Source of the DNA: Chloroflexota bacterium | Lineage (GTDB): Bacteria > Chloroflexota > Dehalococcoidia > Lucifugimonadales > Australimonadaceae | DNA length: 13,949 nucleotides | NCBI GenBank assembly: GCA_022574265.1 | Contig: JACZSI010000032.1 | Location: forward strand, 1 to 13,949 | Direction of reading: 5' to 3' | Shown here: positions 6,520 through 13,163 of the stretch, one piece after another | How the letters are laid out: the number at the start of each line of letters is the position of its first letter | Numbering within the stretch: position 1 is the first letter of the stretch | Notes under the pieces: generated by a model | The model's database searches: none | The model's input: the letters and a program-made list of their open reading frames with translations, nothing else | What the model was told of the DNA's origin: nothing | Position numbers and translations under genes: made by a program

Positions 6520-8292
6520 CTAATCCAAGCTGAACAGCACGCGGAGCATCTCGTAGGGCGTCGTGATCCCCTCCCGCACCTTGAGCATGCCGTCGCGCCG
6601 CATGGAGACCATCCCGTCGGCCCGGGCCTGTGCCACGAGCTGCTCGCGCGTCGCGTCGTTGGAGAACAGCTCCCGCAGCTCGTCGGTCATCGTCATCACT
6701 TCGTAGACCCCGGTGCGCCCGCGGTAGCCGGTATGGGCGCACGCGTTGCACCCGGCGCCGTAGACGAACTGCTCGCGCTCTTCGCCCATCTCGGCCGCGT
6801 ACGACTCCTGCTCCGCGATGGGCCGCGGCTGCATCGTGCCGCAGTTGCCGCAGACGCGCCGCACCATGCGCTGCGAGACGATGCCCGCGACCGACGACGC
6901 GATCAGGTACGATGCGACGCCGAGGTCGCGTAGCCGCAGGAGCGCCGAGACGGAGTCGTTGGCGTGCAGCGACGTCAGCACCAGGTGCCCCGTCAGCGCC
7001 GCCTGCGTCGCGATGAGCGCCGTCTCTTGATCGCGTACCTCGCCCACCAGGATGACGTCCGGGTCGAGCCGGAGGATGCTCCGCAGCTGGGTCGCGAACG
7101 TCACGCCGGCCTCCGGGTGCACCTGCATCTGGTTCGCGTCGGGGATGTGGTACTCGACCGGGTCCTCGAGCGAGATGACGTTCATTTCGACACGGTCCAT
7201 CTGCAGGACCGACGCATAGAGTGTCGTGCTCTTGCCCGCTCCCGTCGGACCGCAGACGATGATGATGCCGTAGGGCAGGCGCAGCAGCTTGCGGAACTTA
7301 TCGACGCTGTCCGGCAGCATGCCGAGCTGGTCCAGCCCGCGCAGGTCGAACTGCTTCTCCAGCAGCCGCAGCACGGCCATCTCGCCGGTGACGGTGCTGC
7401 TGACCGCGACGCGGACGTCGACGGTCCTCTCGCCCGAGATGAGGCTGAACTGACCGTCCTGCGGCCGGCGCCGCTCCGCGATGTTCAGTCCCGACACGAT
7501 CTTGAGCCGCGAGATGAGCGCCGGGTGCATGTCCAGCGGCAGCGACATGACGTCGTGCAGGATGCCGTCGATGCGGTACCGGACGCGCAGGTGCGCATCC
7601 GTCGGCTCCAGGTGCACGTCGGATGCGCGGTCCTGCAGCGCCTGGTGGACCAGCAGCTCCATCACCTCGGCCGGGGGCAGCACGTTGAGCTGCGCGGCGG
7701 TGACGCGCGCGACGGCCTGGCCCATCCCCAGCGCCGAAGCCTGCGTGACCTTCGCCGAGCGGTACGACAGGTCGATGTGCTCCACGATGTGGTCCACCGT
7801 CGCGATGACGGGGTCGATGGTGCGCCCCGTGCGTGCGCTCAGGTCCTGCATCGTGCCCACGTCGGTCGGGTCGGTCATGGCGACGGTGAGCCGGCGCCCG
7901 CTCGCCCGGATCGGCAGCGCCAGGTAGTGCAGCGCCAGCTGCTCCGGCAGTAGGGCGACCGCGTCGAGGTCGATGGTCTCGCCGCGCAGGTCCAGCAGCG
8001 GCACGCCCATGTGCAGGGCTGTCATCGCCGCAAGGTCCCAGGCGAGCATCAGCCCGTTCCGCACGAGTGCCTGCGCGAGCGGCACCCCGCCCCGGCGGGC
8101 GCTCTCCTCCGTCTGCGCGATCTGGTCGTCGTCGAGCTTGCCGCTCTGGCGCAGCATCTGCGCGAGCGACGGCGGACGGCTCACGAGGGCGGGCGGCTGC
8201 TCTTCGAGCGGGACCGCCTCGACCGGCGTGAGCAGCTCGGTTGGGCCGGTGACCGCCTCGTAAGGCTTGAGATTGACGGCGTCTAACCCCAT
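6520..8292 (-). CDS. pilB: PilB/GspE-family pilus assembly ATPase
   Basis: Cytoplasmic hexameric ATPase that powers pilus extension through PilC. An N-terminal MshEN/T2SSE_N domain (about 40-180) precedes the catalytic core. Walker A is GPTGAGKSTT (348-357), the Asp box SLEDPVEY (374-381), Walker B LRLDPDVILVGEVRD (407-421, with Glu418) and the His box TGHLVLTSLHAND (434-446). The tetracysteine zinc site is C481-x2-C484 with C515-x2-C518, which marks PilB/GspE and distinguishes it from PilT. The 590-aa length is typical. The start at 8292 is supported by GAGG 4 nt upstream; the open frame extends further only as a shadow of the preceding gene. It follows that gene by 29 nt and precedes pilC by 3 nt. 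All catalytic residues appear intact. Confidence 0.95.
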   Translation of the reverse strand: MGLDAVNLKPYEAVTGPTELLTPVEAVPLEEQPPALVSRPPSLAQMLRQSGKLDDDQIAQTEESARRGGVPLAQALVRNGLMLAWDLAAMTALHMGVPLLDLRGETIDLDAVALLPEQLALHYLALPIRASGRRLTVAMTDPTDVGTMQDLSARTGRTIDPVIATVDHIVEHIDLSYRSAKVTQASALGMGQAVARVTAAQLNVLPPAEVMELLVHQALQDRASDVHLEPTDAHLRVRYRIDGILHDVMSLPLDMHPALISRLKIVSGLNIAERRRPQDGQFSLISGERTVDVRVAVSSTVTGEMAVLRLLEKQFDLRGLDQLGMLPDSVDKFRKLLRLPYGIIIVCGPTGAGKSTTLYASVLQMDRVEMNVISLEDPVEYHIPDANQMQVHPEAGVTFATQLRSILRLDPDVILVGEVRDQETALIATQAALTGHLVLTSLHANDSVSALLRLRDLGVASYLIASSVAGIVSQRMVRRVCGNCGTMQPRPIAEQESYAAEMGEEREQFVYGAGCNACAHTGYRGRTGVYEVMTMTDELRELFSNDATREQLVAQARADGMVSMRRDGMLKVREGITTPYEMLRVLFSLD

Positions 8293-8321
8293 GGGCCTCG
8301 TTTCCGTGGGGCGCGCGTTGG

Positions 8322-9188
8322 CTACGCCTCGGGTTCCAACGGTGGCTCGATCAGCGCGAGGTCCAGGTCGTCCTCGGCGGTGGGAGCAAGGTAGACGGTG
8401 AGGCCGATACCGCCCTCCGCGTCGTCGTCTCGGCTTGGCACGTCGACGCGGATGACGTTGGGCATGGACCCCACGATCCTGGCGAAGGGCAGGGGCTCGC
8501 GCAGCCCGAGCGAGATCTCCGCGCCGTCCTGCTGACTGCTGCCCGTCATCCGCAGCATGCGGAACTGGGGCATCTGGCATAGCTCGTCGACGAACTGGAC
8601 GATCCGCTGGACGTTGCCGTCCGCCATCACCAAGAGGCGCACGGTGCCCTCGTAGAGCTCGCCGGGAGCCGACGCCCTCGGCCCAGGAGAGACCACGTCG
8701 ACGGCCTCTGGGGCGGCCACGGGCCCGCCGGCCGCGGCGCGCCGTCCGTCCAGATCGTCTCGCGGCCGAGGCGCCTCCGGCTCGGCCGCGAGGCCGATGG
8801 CCTTGTGGATCTCGATCTCCGCCAGCCGGAGGAACCCCTCGCGCACGCTGCGGGCAGCCAGCTTGAGGTCGTCCCTCGCCGAGGCCAGATCGTCGAGCAC
8901 GGCCTGCTCGTCGGGCTCGTGTGATCGCGGCTGGGCGGAGCGCTGGCGTTCCGGCCCCGGGGGCACCACGGACCCGGCGTCCGGGACGGCGGCCTCGGCC
9001 TGCGGTCGTTCGATCGGGGCAAGCGCCGCGCTGCTCTCGGACCCCTTGCGGGAGACCGCCTGGGCAACCGAGTCGAGCACCTGCTGAGCGGAGCGCGCCG
9101 CCATGGCGCCGGCGTCCGGGGTGAGCTCGGTTCCCACCAGCTCGCGAGTCGTGAGAGGAGAAGCGCCTCTCGGTGGGGCTTCGGGCAT
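8322..9188 (-). CDS. Uncharacterised protein encoded between luxR-type gene and pilB (288 aa)
   Basis: No family recognised. The start at 9188 overlaps the upstream regulator's stop (TGATG); an alternative ATG at 9203 would add five residues. The N-terminal half is Pro/Ala/Glu-rich and probably disordered. Near the middle is a charged helical segment (LDDLASARDDLKLAARSVRE and following) that could form a coiled coil. The C-terminal ~110 residues are compact and conserved-looking. They show strand-helix-strand order: VRLLVMADG, then VQRIVQFVDELCQMPQFRML, then AEISLGLREPLPF, a short helix, and VIRVDVPS. This suggests a ferredoxin/ACT-like fold (inference). An acidic tail ends the protein. There is no signal peptide or membrane helix, so it is likely cytoplasmic. 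Its place in the operon suggests a pilus assembly accessory or PilB regulator. Confidence 0.75.
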   Translation of the reverse strand: MPEAPPRGASPLTTRELVGTELTPDAGAMAARSAQQVLDSVAQAVSRKGSESSAALAPIERPQAEAAVPDAGSVVPPGPERQRSAQPRSHEPDEQAVLDDLASARDDLKLAARSVREGFLRLAEIEIHKAIGLAAEPEAPRPRDDLDGRRAAAGGPVAAPEAVDVVSPGPRASAPGELYEGTVRLLVMADGNVQRIVQFVDELCQMPQFRMLRMTGSSQQDGAEISLGLREPLPFARIVGSMPNVIRVDVPSRDDDAEGGIGLTVYLAPTAEDDLDLALIEPPLEPEA

Positions 9189-9577
9189 CAGATGGCTAGC
9201 CATCCCAGCCGGACCGCCGTCACCACCGCGTGAGTCCGGTCGGACGCCCGTAACTTCGTCATGATGTAGGTGAGGTGACTCTTGACCGTGCGCTCGGAGA
9301 TGACGAGCCGGTCGCCGATGATCTTGTTGGAGTTGCCCTCCGCGACGAGCGCGAGCACCTCTCGCTCCCGGTCGGTGAGCGGCTGCGCGTGGACGGGCAC
9401 GATGTCGGGCTGCCGTGGCCGGATCACCAGGCCGCCGTTGATGTGCAGCACGCTCAAGAGCTCGCTTGCCCCCGCGGCGGCGCGCTGCTGCAGGTCGTCG
9501 ACGCGTGGAGCGTCGACGTCCGGCCAGTCGAAGACGGGTGCCGCCTTCGGGACGGGTGTCTGAGTCGAAGTGGTCAT
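9188..9577 (-). CDS. Short LuxR-type (NarL-like HTH) transcriptional regulator without a receiver (129 aa)
   Basis: DNA-binding protein. Residues 67-129 form a complete LuxR C-terminal HTH: LTDREREVLALVAEG, then NKIIGDRLVISERTVKSHLT with the recognition helix, ending in YIMTKLRASDRTHAVVTAVR. The N-terminal 66 residues hold no receiver or ligand-binding domain; they are Pro/Ala-rich with one possible helix (DDLQQRAAAGASELLSVL). It is about 80 residues shorter than NarL-type response regulators, so activity cannot be controlled by phosphorylation of this protein itself. The start at 9577 is supported by GGGAGG 6 nt upstream. It is first in the pilus assembly operon, overlaps the next gene by one base, and is divergent from a response regulator gene. 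It probably regulates the pilus genes and may autoregulate. Confidence 0.85.
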   Translation of the reverse strand: MTTSTQTPVPKAAPVFDWPDVDAPRVDDLQQRAAAGASELLSVLHINGGLVIRPRQPDIVPVHAQPLTDREREVLALVAEGNSNKIIGDRLVISERTVKSHLTYIMTKLRASDRTHAVVTAVRLGWLAI

Positions 9578-9647
9578 CTCGCGCCTCCCCCGGGCTGGCC
9601 GTCCACGGGCTGCGTGGCCCGTTCTACGGTCTCCCACGGTTGAGCCT

Positions 9648-9673
9648 AGGAGGCGAACATGAAGCGCTTGTGA
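9648..9673 (+). promoter_or_regulatory. Perfect Shine-Dalgarno with a four-codon ORF upstream of the response regulator
   Basis: AGGAGG (9648-9653), a 5-nt spacer, then ATG AAG CGC TTG TGA (9659-9673), which would encode Met-Lys-Arg-Leu. It lies 65 nt upstream of the response regulator's start, on the same strand. It is the strongest ribosome-binding site in this intergenic region and ends in an almost immediate stop. It could be a leader or attenuation minigene, or the remnant start of a lost gene. No transcript evidence is available. Confidence 0.3.
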
Positions 9674-9706
9674 GCGCTCCATAAGAGTTGTGTGAGAAAC
9701 TGTGCG
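9663..9706. promoter_or_regulatory. Helically phased direct repeats between the two regulator genes
   Basis: AGCGCT occurs at 9663-9668 and again at 9673-9678, exactly 10 bp apart. TGTGAG occurs at 9669-9674 and 9691-9696 (22 bp apart), and the related TGTGCG at 9701-9706 (a further 10 bp). Tandem repeats spaced one or two helical turns apart are the usual binding pattern of OmpR/PhoB-family regulators, one of which is encoded immediately downstream. It would be suited to control of both divergent genes. The repeats are short, so chance is not excluded. Confidence 0.35.
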
Positions 9707-9738
9707 CTGGCAGGGTTCTCAAAACGTTCGAGGTTCCG

Positions 9739-10440
9739 GTGACAGAGCACGCGGCTGGTCAGCTCATCCTCGTCGTGGACGATGCGATCGACATCCGCGA
9801 CATGCTGCGCGAGGTGCTGGAGGCGGAAGGCTACACCGTCGCCACCGCCGCCAACGGCCTCGAGGCCCTCCGGGCCGTCTATCAGTCACGGCCCGCGCTC
9901 GTCATCAGCGACATCGCGATGCCGGAGATGGACGGCTGGACCTTCCTCCGGCGGCTGCGTGAGTTCACCGAGCTCCCCGTCATCATGCTCAGCGCACTGG
10001 GCGAGGAGCGCGACAAGGTGCGCGGTCTGCGTGACGGCGCCGACGACTACGTCGTGAAGCCGGTGATGCGCGCCGAGCTCCTGGCCCGCGTGGACGCCGT
10101 GCTGCGGCGCTCGAAGTCCGACGCGCCCGAGGAGGAGGCCGTCTACCGCGACGCTGCTCTCTACGTGGACCTCGAGCGGCACGACGTGCGCGTCAACGGC
10201 GAGGCGGTCGAGCTCTCGCCGCAGGAGTTCCGGCTGCTGATCGCCCTCGTCCGCCATCCAGGAGCGGTGCTCAGCGCCGACCGTCTGCTCGAGCTGGCGT
10301 GGGGGACGTCGGAGGGCGGCCCGGAGAACGTCCGCGTCTACATCGGGTACCTTCGGAGGAAGCTCGAGCCCGAGCCGCGCGTGCCGCCGATGATCGAGAC
10401 TGTCCGCGGCTTCGGCTACCGGTTCAACGCGCGGCGTTAG
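9739..10440 (+). CDS. OmpR/PhoB-family DNA-binding response regulator (orphan)
   Basis: Two-component output protein. The receiver domain (about 8-122) has the acidic pair Asp14-Asp15, phospho-acceptor Asp58 in SDIAMPEMDG, Ser85 at the conserved Thr/Ser position (VIMLSA) and Lys107 in VVKP. A winged-helix Trans_reg_C domain occupies about 138-230, with the typical LSPQEFRLLIALVRHPGAVL and the ending TVRGFGYRF. At 233 aa it is full length and looks functional. The GTG at 9739 is preferred because GAGG lies 5 nt upstream and it begins just before the receiver; a TTG at 9688 would add 17 unlikely residues. No histidine kinase is adjacent. It is divergent from the LuxR-type gene and ends 7 nt from the convergent DUF11 minor pilin, splitting the pilus locus in two. 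It probably controls pilus genes (inference). Confidence 0.95.
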   Translation: MTEHAAGQLILVVDDAIDIRDMLREVLEAEGYTVATAANGLEALRAVYQSRPALVISDIAMPEMDGWTFLRRLREFTELPVIMLSALGEERDKVRGLRDGADDYVVKPVMRAELLARVDAVLRRSKSDAPEEEAVYRDAALYVDLERHDVRVNGEAVELSPQEFRLLIALVRHPGAVLSADRLLELAWGTSEGGPENVRVYIGYLRRKLEPEPRVPPMIETVRGFGYRFNARR

Positions 10441-10447
10441 CGCGGGA

Positions 10448-11725
10448 TCAGATCCCCTCCAGGTTCCACTCCGTCACCTCGTAGTAGCCTTCGCGCACCC
10501 ACACGAGCATGGAGGCCGTGGCGTTCCCGTCGGACGCCTCGATCAAGATCGGCCCCAGCACGTCGACCGGAGCGGCCTCCTGGAGGAGGATGGCGCTCGC
10601 GAGCTCGTCGACCGTGACCCGCAGCTCGCTCCCGTACCGCCCCGGCGCGAGCGTCGCATCGGCCTCCAGCAGCAGCGTCCTCGACTCGCCGGAGGGGATG
10701 GTCACCGACGGGCTGAAGGTCCAGGTGAGCCGCTGCCTGCCCTGCTGGAACTTCGTGTCGGGCTCTTGGGCCGTCAGGTCCCCGCCCGTGGAGCCGGCAA
10801 CGTAGAGGAACCCCGCCGGGAGCAGGTCGCGCACCTCCGACACGCCCACGTCGGTCGAGCCGATGTTGTCGATGACCACGGCGAACGCGAACGTGGTCGA
10901 GACGCCCGCGACGGCCGAGTCGGGGTCGACCGTCGCGGAAACGGCCACGGCCGTGCCGCCGCATACGCCGGAGGAGGGCGAGCCCACGGTGACCCCCGCC
11001 GTCTTGCCGGAGGATGTGTTCTCGCCGCCGGGGTGCACCCATGCCTCGTTGCAGTACACGCCCTCGGGCACGCTCGCCTGCGCGTCGAACGACAGCACGA
11101 CCGACTCGTCCGGCGCCAGGTCGATGCCCATGCTGGCGACGTCCCATTCGAGCTGCTGGCCGGAGACCGTGGGGTCGTTCGTGGTCAGCCCGGTGGTGGT
11201 CCCGCCCACGTACGAGAAGCCCGCGGGCAGCTCGTCGACCATCTGGTTGATCCCCTTCGCCGTCTTGCTGCCGTTCGTCACCGTGATGGTGTACGTGAAG
11301 GTCGTGAGCGTGCTGGGCGAGGCCGTCTCCGGCGTGACGGCCTTCTCGGCGTACAGCCGCTGCTTGCTGTTGTACGTCGAGGGGGGCGGGTCGAACACCG
11401 TGGCCGAGAGCTTCGTCACGCTCACGTTCACCGTCCGCCCGTTGATCAGCACGGTGTAGAGGTCGGCGGCGTCGAGCACGAGCCCGTCCGCATACCCGGC
11501 CTCGTGGACGACCCGGTACAGACCGTGCTCGGCGCCACCGGTGGCGGTGTACTGGGCGATCGCGCTCCGGGTCTGGGCGCCGGAGACCGTGCTGGCGGTC
11601 GCGGCGAAGCTGAGCGCGGCGGTGACGGACGGGACGACGAAGACGAGGAAAGCCAGCACCACGATCATCGCGCTGCCGCGCTCGTCCTGCCGATAGTGCT
11701 GGGGCGGGAGCCTCCAACGCCTCAT
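10448..11725 (-). CDS. PilX/GspK-like minor pilin with two DUF11-like modules (425 aa)
   Basis: Probable pilus-tip protein. A class III-like leader ends at Gly17 (QDERG|SAMIVVLAFLVFVVPSV), but mature position 5 is Val, not Glu, as in GspK/PilX-type initiators that cap the fibre. The segment TATGGAEHGLYRVVHEAGYA (60-79) fits the helix that follows in PilX-like proteins. Two Ig-like DUF11 repeats follow. The first is about 125-250, with TFTYTITVTNGSKTAKGI and VDELPAGFSYVGG. The second is about 255-390, with TFAFAVVIDNIGSTDVGV and RDLLPAGFLYVAG. DUF11 domains are typical of large surface and cell-wall proteins, so the exposed part may be adhesive. There are two Cys (225, 255). The ATG at 11725 overlaps the previous stop (ATGA). 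It is last of three coupled minor-pilin genes. Confidence 0.8.
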   Translation of the reverse strand: MRRWRLPPQHYRQDERGSAMIVVLAFLVFVVPSVTAALSFAATASTVSGAQTRSAIAQYTATGGAEHGLYRVVHEAGYADGLVLDAADLYTVLINGRTVNVSVTKLSATVFDPPPSTYNSKQRLYAEKAVTPETASPSTLTTFTYTITVTNGSKTAKGINQMVDELPAGFSYVGGTTTGLTTNDPTVSGQQLEWDVASMGIDLAPDESVVLSFDAQASVPEGVYCNEAWVHPGGENTSSGKTAGVTVGSPSSGVCGGTAVAVSATVDPDSAVAGVSTTFAFAVVIDNIGSTDVGVSEVRDLLPAGFLYVAGSTGGDLTAQEPDTKFQQGRQRLTWTFSPSVTIPSGESRTLLLEADATLAPGRYGSELRVTVDELASAILLQEAAPVDVLGPILIEASDGNATASMLVWVREGYYEVTEWNLEGI

Positions 11726-12189
11726 TGGAGCGACCGTAGCAGGACGGACGCCGTGGCGGTCTCCGTGCTGCCCCCGCCAGCGTCCACCTCGATGGTGAAC
11801 GTCAGCAGGTCGCCGCTCCGGCTGAAGCCGACGTCCACGACGCGGCGCGCGACGACCAGCGGTGCGCCGTCGAGCGTCCGCACGAGCATGGCGCCGGTGA
11901 GCTCGTAGCTGGCGGTGTGCGGCAACGCGGCCGAGTCCGTCCACGAGAGCGTGGCCGCCGCGACCGGCCCCGCGCCGTCGGCGAGCGACGTCGTCTCCGC
12001 GTTCGCGCCGTCCCTGGCGACCAGCGCCCCGGCCCGCCGCCAAGCAGCGGTGGCGCTGACGTCCTCGCGCCAATCGCCGTCGTGGGCGAGCGCTCCGAAC
12101 AGCGGACCGCCGACCATAGCGAGGGCCATCGTCACGATGCCGATGGCTATGAGCGTCTCCATGAGCGTGACGCCGCGCTCGTCGCTCAC
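11722..12189 (-). CDS. Minor type IV prepilin, GspJ/PilW-like (155 aa)
   Basis: Very short leader (VSDERG) cleaved after Gly6, then VTLMETLIAIGIVTMALAMV with Glu at mature position 5: a standard PilD substrate. The remainder is a soluble beta-rich domain of about 125 residues ending in a Ser/Thr-rich strand region. The GTG start at 12189 overlaps the stop of the preceding prepilin (GTGA), so the long in-frame open sequence upstream is a shadow. Its own stop overlaps the start of the DUF11 minor pilin. Second of three minor pilins; by order it would correspond to GspJ or PilW, but the soluble domain is too divergent to assign firmly. Confidence 0.85.
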   Translation of the reverse strand: MSDERGVTLMETLIAIGIVTMALAMVGGPLFGALAHDGDWREDVSATAAWRRAGALVARDGANAETTSLADGAGPVAAATLSWTDSAALPHTASYELTGAMLVRTLDGAPLVVARRVVDVGFSRSGDLLTFTIEVDAGGGSTETATASVLLRSLQ

Positions 12190-12590
12190 GGCGCCTTCGT
12201 CCGGACCGATCCGAGCGTCAGCACCGGCTCGCCCTTGAGCGTGACGATGACGACGATCGTGGCGACGTTCGTGTCGTTGACGACAAGCTCCAGCGCGTCC
12301 GCCGTCACGGCGTACCCGGGTGGCGTCGAGATCGGCGTGTAGGAGTAAGGCGGGTCTTGGTACGGCGCGGCCAGGATGGTCTCGAGCTGGTTCCGCGCGA
12401 TGTTCTCCGCCACGGCCGCGTGCTCCGCGCGAGTGGAGGCGCTGCGCGTGGCGGTCGAGCCGGAGAGCACGGCGGCACCGAGCAGCGTGAAGACGCTGAT
12501 GGCGATCAACGCCTCGACCATCATCGTGCCGCGCTGGCTGCGCAAGCGAGCCGCGACCCGCGGGCCAAGGGACCTCAGGGAAACAAGCAT
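12186..12590 (-). CDS. Minor type IV prepilin, GspI/PilV-like (134 aa)
   Basis: A 21-residue basic leader ending QRG is followed by TMMVEALIAISVFTLLGAAV, with Glu at mature position 5. The soluble part contains NIARNQLETILAAPYQDPP, which matches the helix and loop found after the N-terminal helix in GspI/PilV-like pseudopilins. The start at 12590 is chosen because the leader from there has normal length; GGTGGAG abuts the ATG with almost no spacer, so initiation may be leaderless or weak. An alternative start at 12629 gives an unusually long leader. First gene of the minor-pilin operon; overlaps the next gene by four bases. It lies 91 nt from the CoxG-like gene. Confidence 0.85.
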   Translation of the reverse strand: MLVSLRSLGPRVAARLRSQRGTMMVEALIAISVFTLLGAAVLSGSTATRSASTRAEHAAVAENIARNQLETILAAPYQDPPYSYTPISTPPGYAVTADALELVVNDTNVATIVVIVTLKGEPVLTLGSVRTKAP

Positions 12591-12617
12591 CTCCACCGCA
12601 TCGTAGCGCCGTGGAGA
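12590..12617 (-). promoter_or_regulatory. Inverted repeat enclosing a -10-like box at the start of the minor-pilin operon
   Basis: On the minus strand TCTCCAC (12617-12611) and GTGGAGA (12596-12590) form a perfect 7-bp inverted repeat separated by 14 nt. The spacer contains TACGAT (12605-12600), a -10-like hexamer 9 nt before the ATG. As DNA this could be an operator over the promoter. As RNA, if transcription starts further upstream, the hairpin would hide the GGTGGAG ribosome-binding site and the first base of the start codon. Both readings are inference. Confidence 0.35.
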
Positions 12618-12681
12618 CGGTGGGGGCATCGTCCCTTAGTAGGACGACAAATGGCAATGCGGGCGAGGGAGCGAGCTGGGC

Positions 12682-13134
12682 CTAGCTCTTCCCGACCTTG
12701 TCGCTCAGGTTCTGGCCGAAGTCCTTCATGATGCCGTCGGCCTTGCGGCGGATGATGCCCTGGCCGAACTCGCCGAGCTTCCCCAAGATGTTCGCCTCCG
12801 AGACGACCACCAGGTCCGTGAGCTCCGCGTCCTTGGGCTCGACGGTCATCGTGATGCGCACGCGCACGCTCCCCGGCACGCGGCCGTCGGCGCCCTCGCC
12901 CGCGAGCACGATGCGGCGCGCCTCCGGGTCGGAGGCCTCGACGGTCAGCTTGCCGTTCAGCGTCAGCGCCACGGGGCCCACGCGGACCTTCACGGAGCCG
13001 CGGTACGAGCCGTCGGGGTCCGGCTTGACGTCCGAAGCGCCGGGTATGCACATGCCGACCGACGGGACGTCGGTCACGAATGCCCACAGCTCGTCCGGGG
13101 TCGCCCGGACGCTATAGCGGTATTGGAACTCCAC
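12682..13134 (-). CDS. CoxG-like SRPBCC (START-fold) family protein
   Basis: Member of the carbon monoxide dehydrogenase subunit G family (PF06240), a hydrophobic-ligand-binding helix-grip fold. Family signatures include the N-terminal strand VEFQYRYSVRATPDELWAFV followed by the conserved CIPG (MCIPGASDV), then alternating strands GSVKVRVGPVALTLNGKLTV and RVRITMTVEP, and the C-terminal helix LGKLGEFGQGIIRRKADGIM. In CO oxidisers CoxG recruits the dehydrogenase to the membrane, but no CO dehydrogenase gene is present, so the ligand and role are unknown. The GTG at 13134 is preferred over a TTG at 13170 because it aligns with the family N-terminus and has GGAG 6 nt upstream. Divergent from the amidohydrolase. 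Confidence 0.85.
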   Translation of the reverse strand: MEFQYRYSVRATPDELWAFVTDVPSVGMCIPGASDVKPDPDGSYRGSVKVRVGPVALTLNGKLTVEASDPEARRIVLAGEGADGRVPGSVRVRITMTVEPKDAELTDLVVVSEANILGKLGEFGQGIIRRKADGIMKDFGQNLSDKVGKS

Positions 13135-13163
13135 CGTCCGCTCCCGCGCCGTGGCCTGCTCCG

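Noticed and set aside
6964..7953. Plus-strand open frame of 329 codons antisense to pilB
   Set aside because: Composition (Arg, His, Asp, Gln) is that expected from the complement of a GC-rich coding frame; pilB has all catalytic motifs.
9191..9204. 14-bp perfect palindrome GATGGCTAGCCATC at the luxR/unknown-gene overlap
   Set aside because: About one perfect 14-bp palindrome is expected by chance in a sequence this long, and it lies inside the coding end of the regulator.
10444..10456. Near-palindrome GGGATC-A-GATCCC at the convergent ends of the response regulator and minor-pilin genes
   Set aside because: A one-base centre cannot form a hairpin, so it is not a terminator; the left part is explained by the coding end and stop of the pilin gene.
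10437..11717. Long minus-strand open frame of 426 codons overlapping the DUF11 minor pilin in another frame
   Set aside because: Its translation is Arg/Gly/Ala-rich with no domain, a typical shadow in GC-rich DNA; the pilin frame has a class III leader and two repeats and overlaps its neighbours in operon fashion.
10766..11908. Plus-strand open frame of 380 codons antisense to the minor pilins
   Set aside because: Low-complexity Arg/His/Gly-rich translation, no ribosome-binding site, and lies opposite two well-supported prepilin genes.
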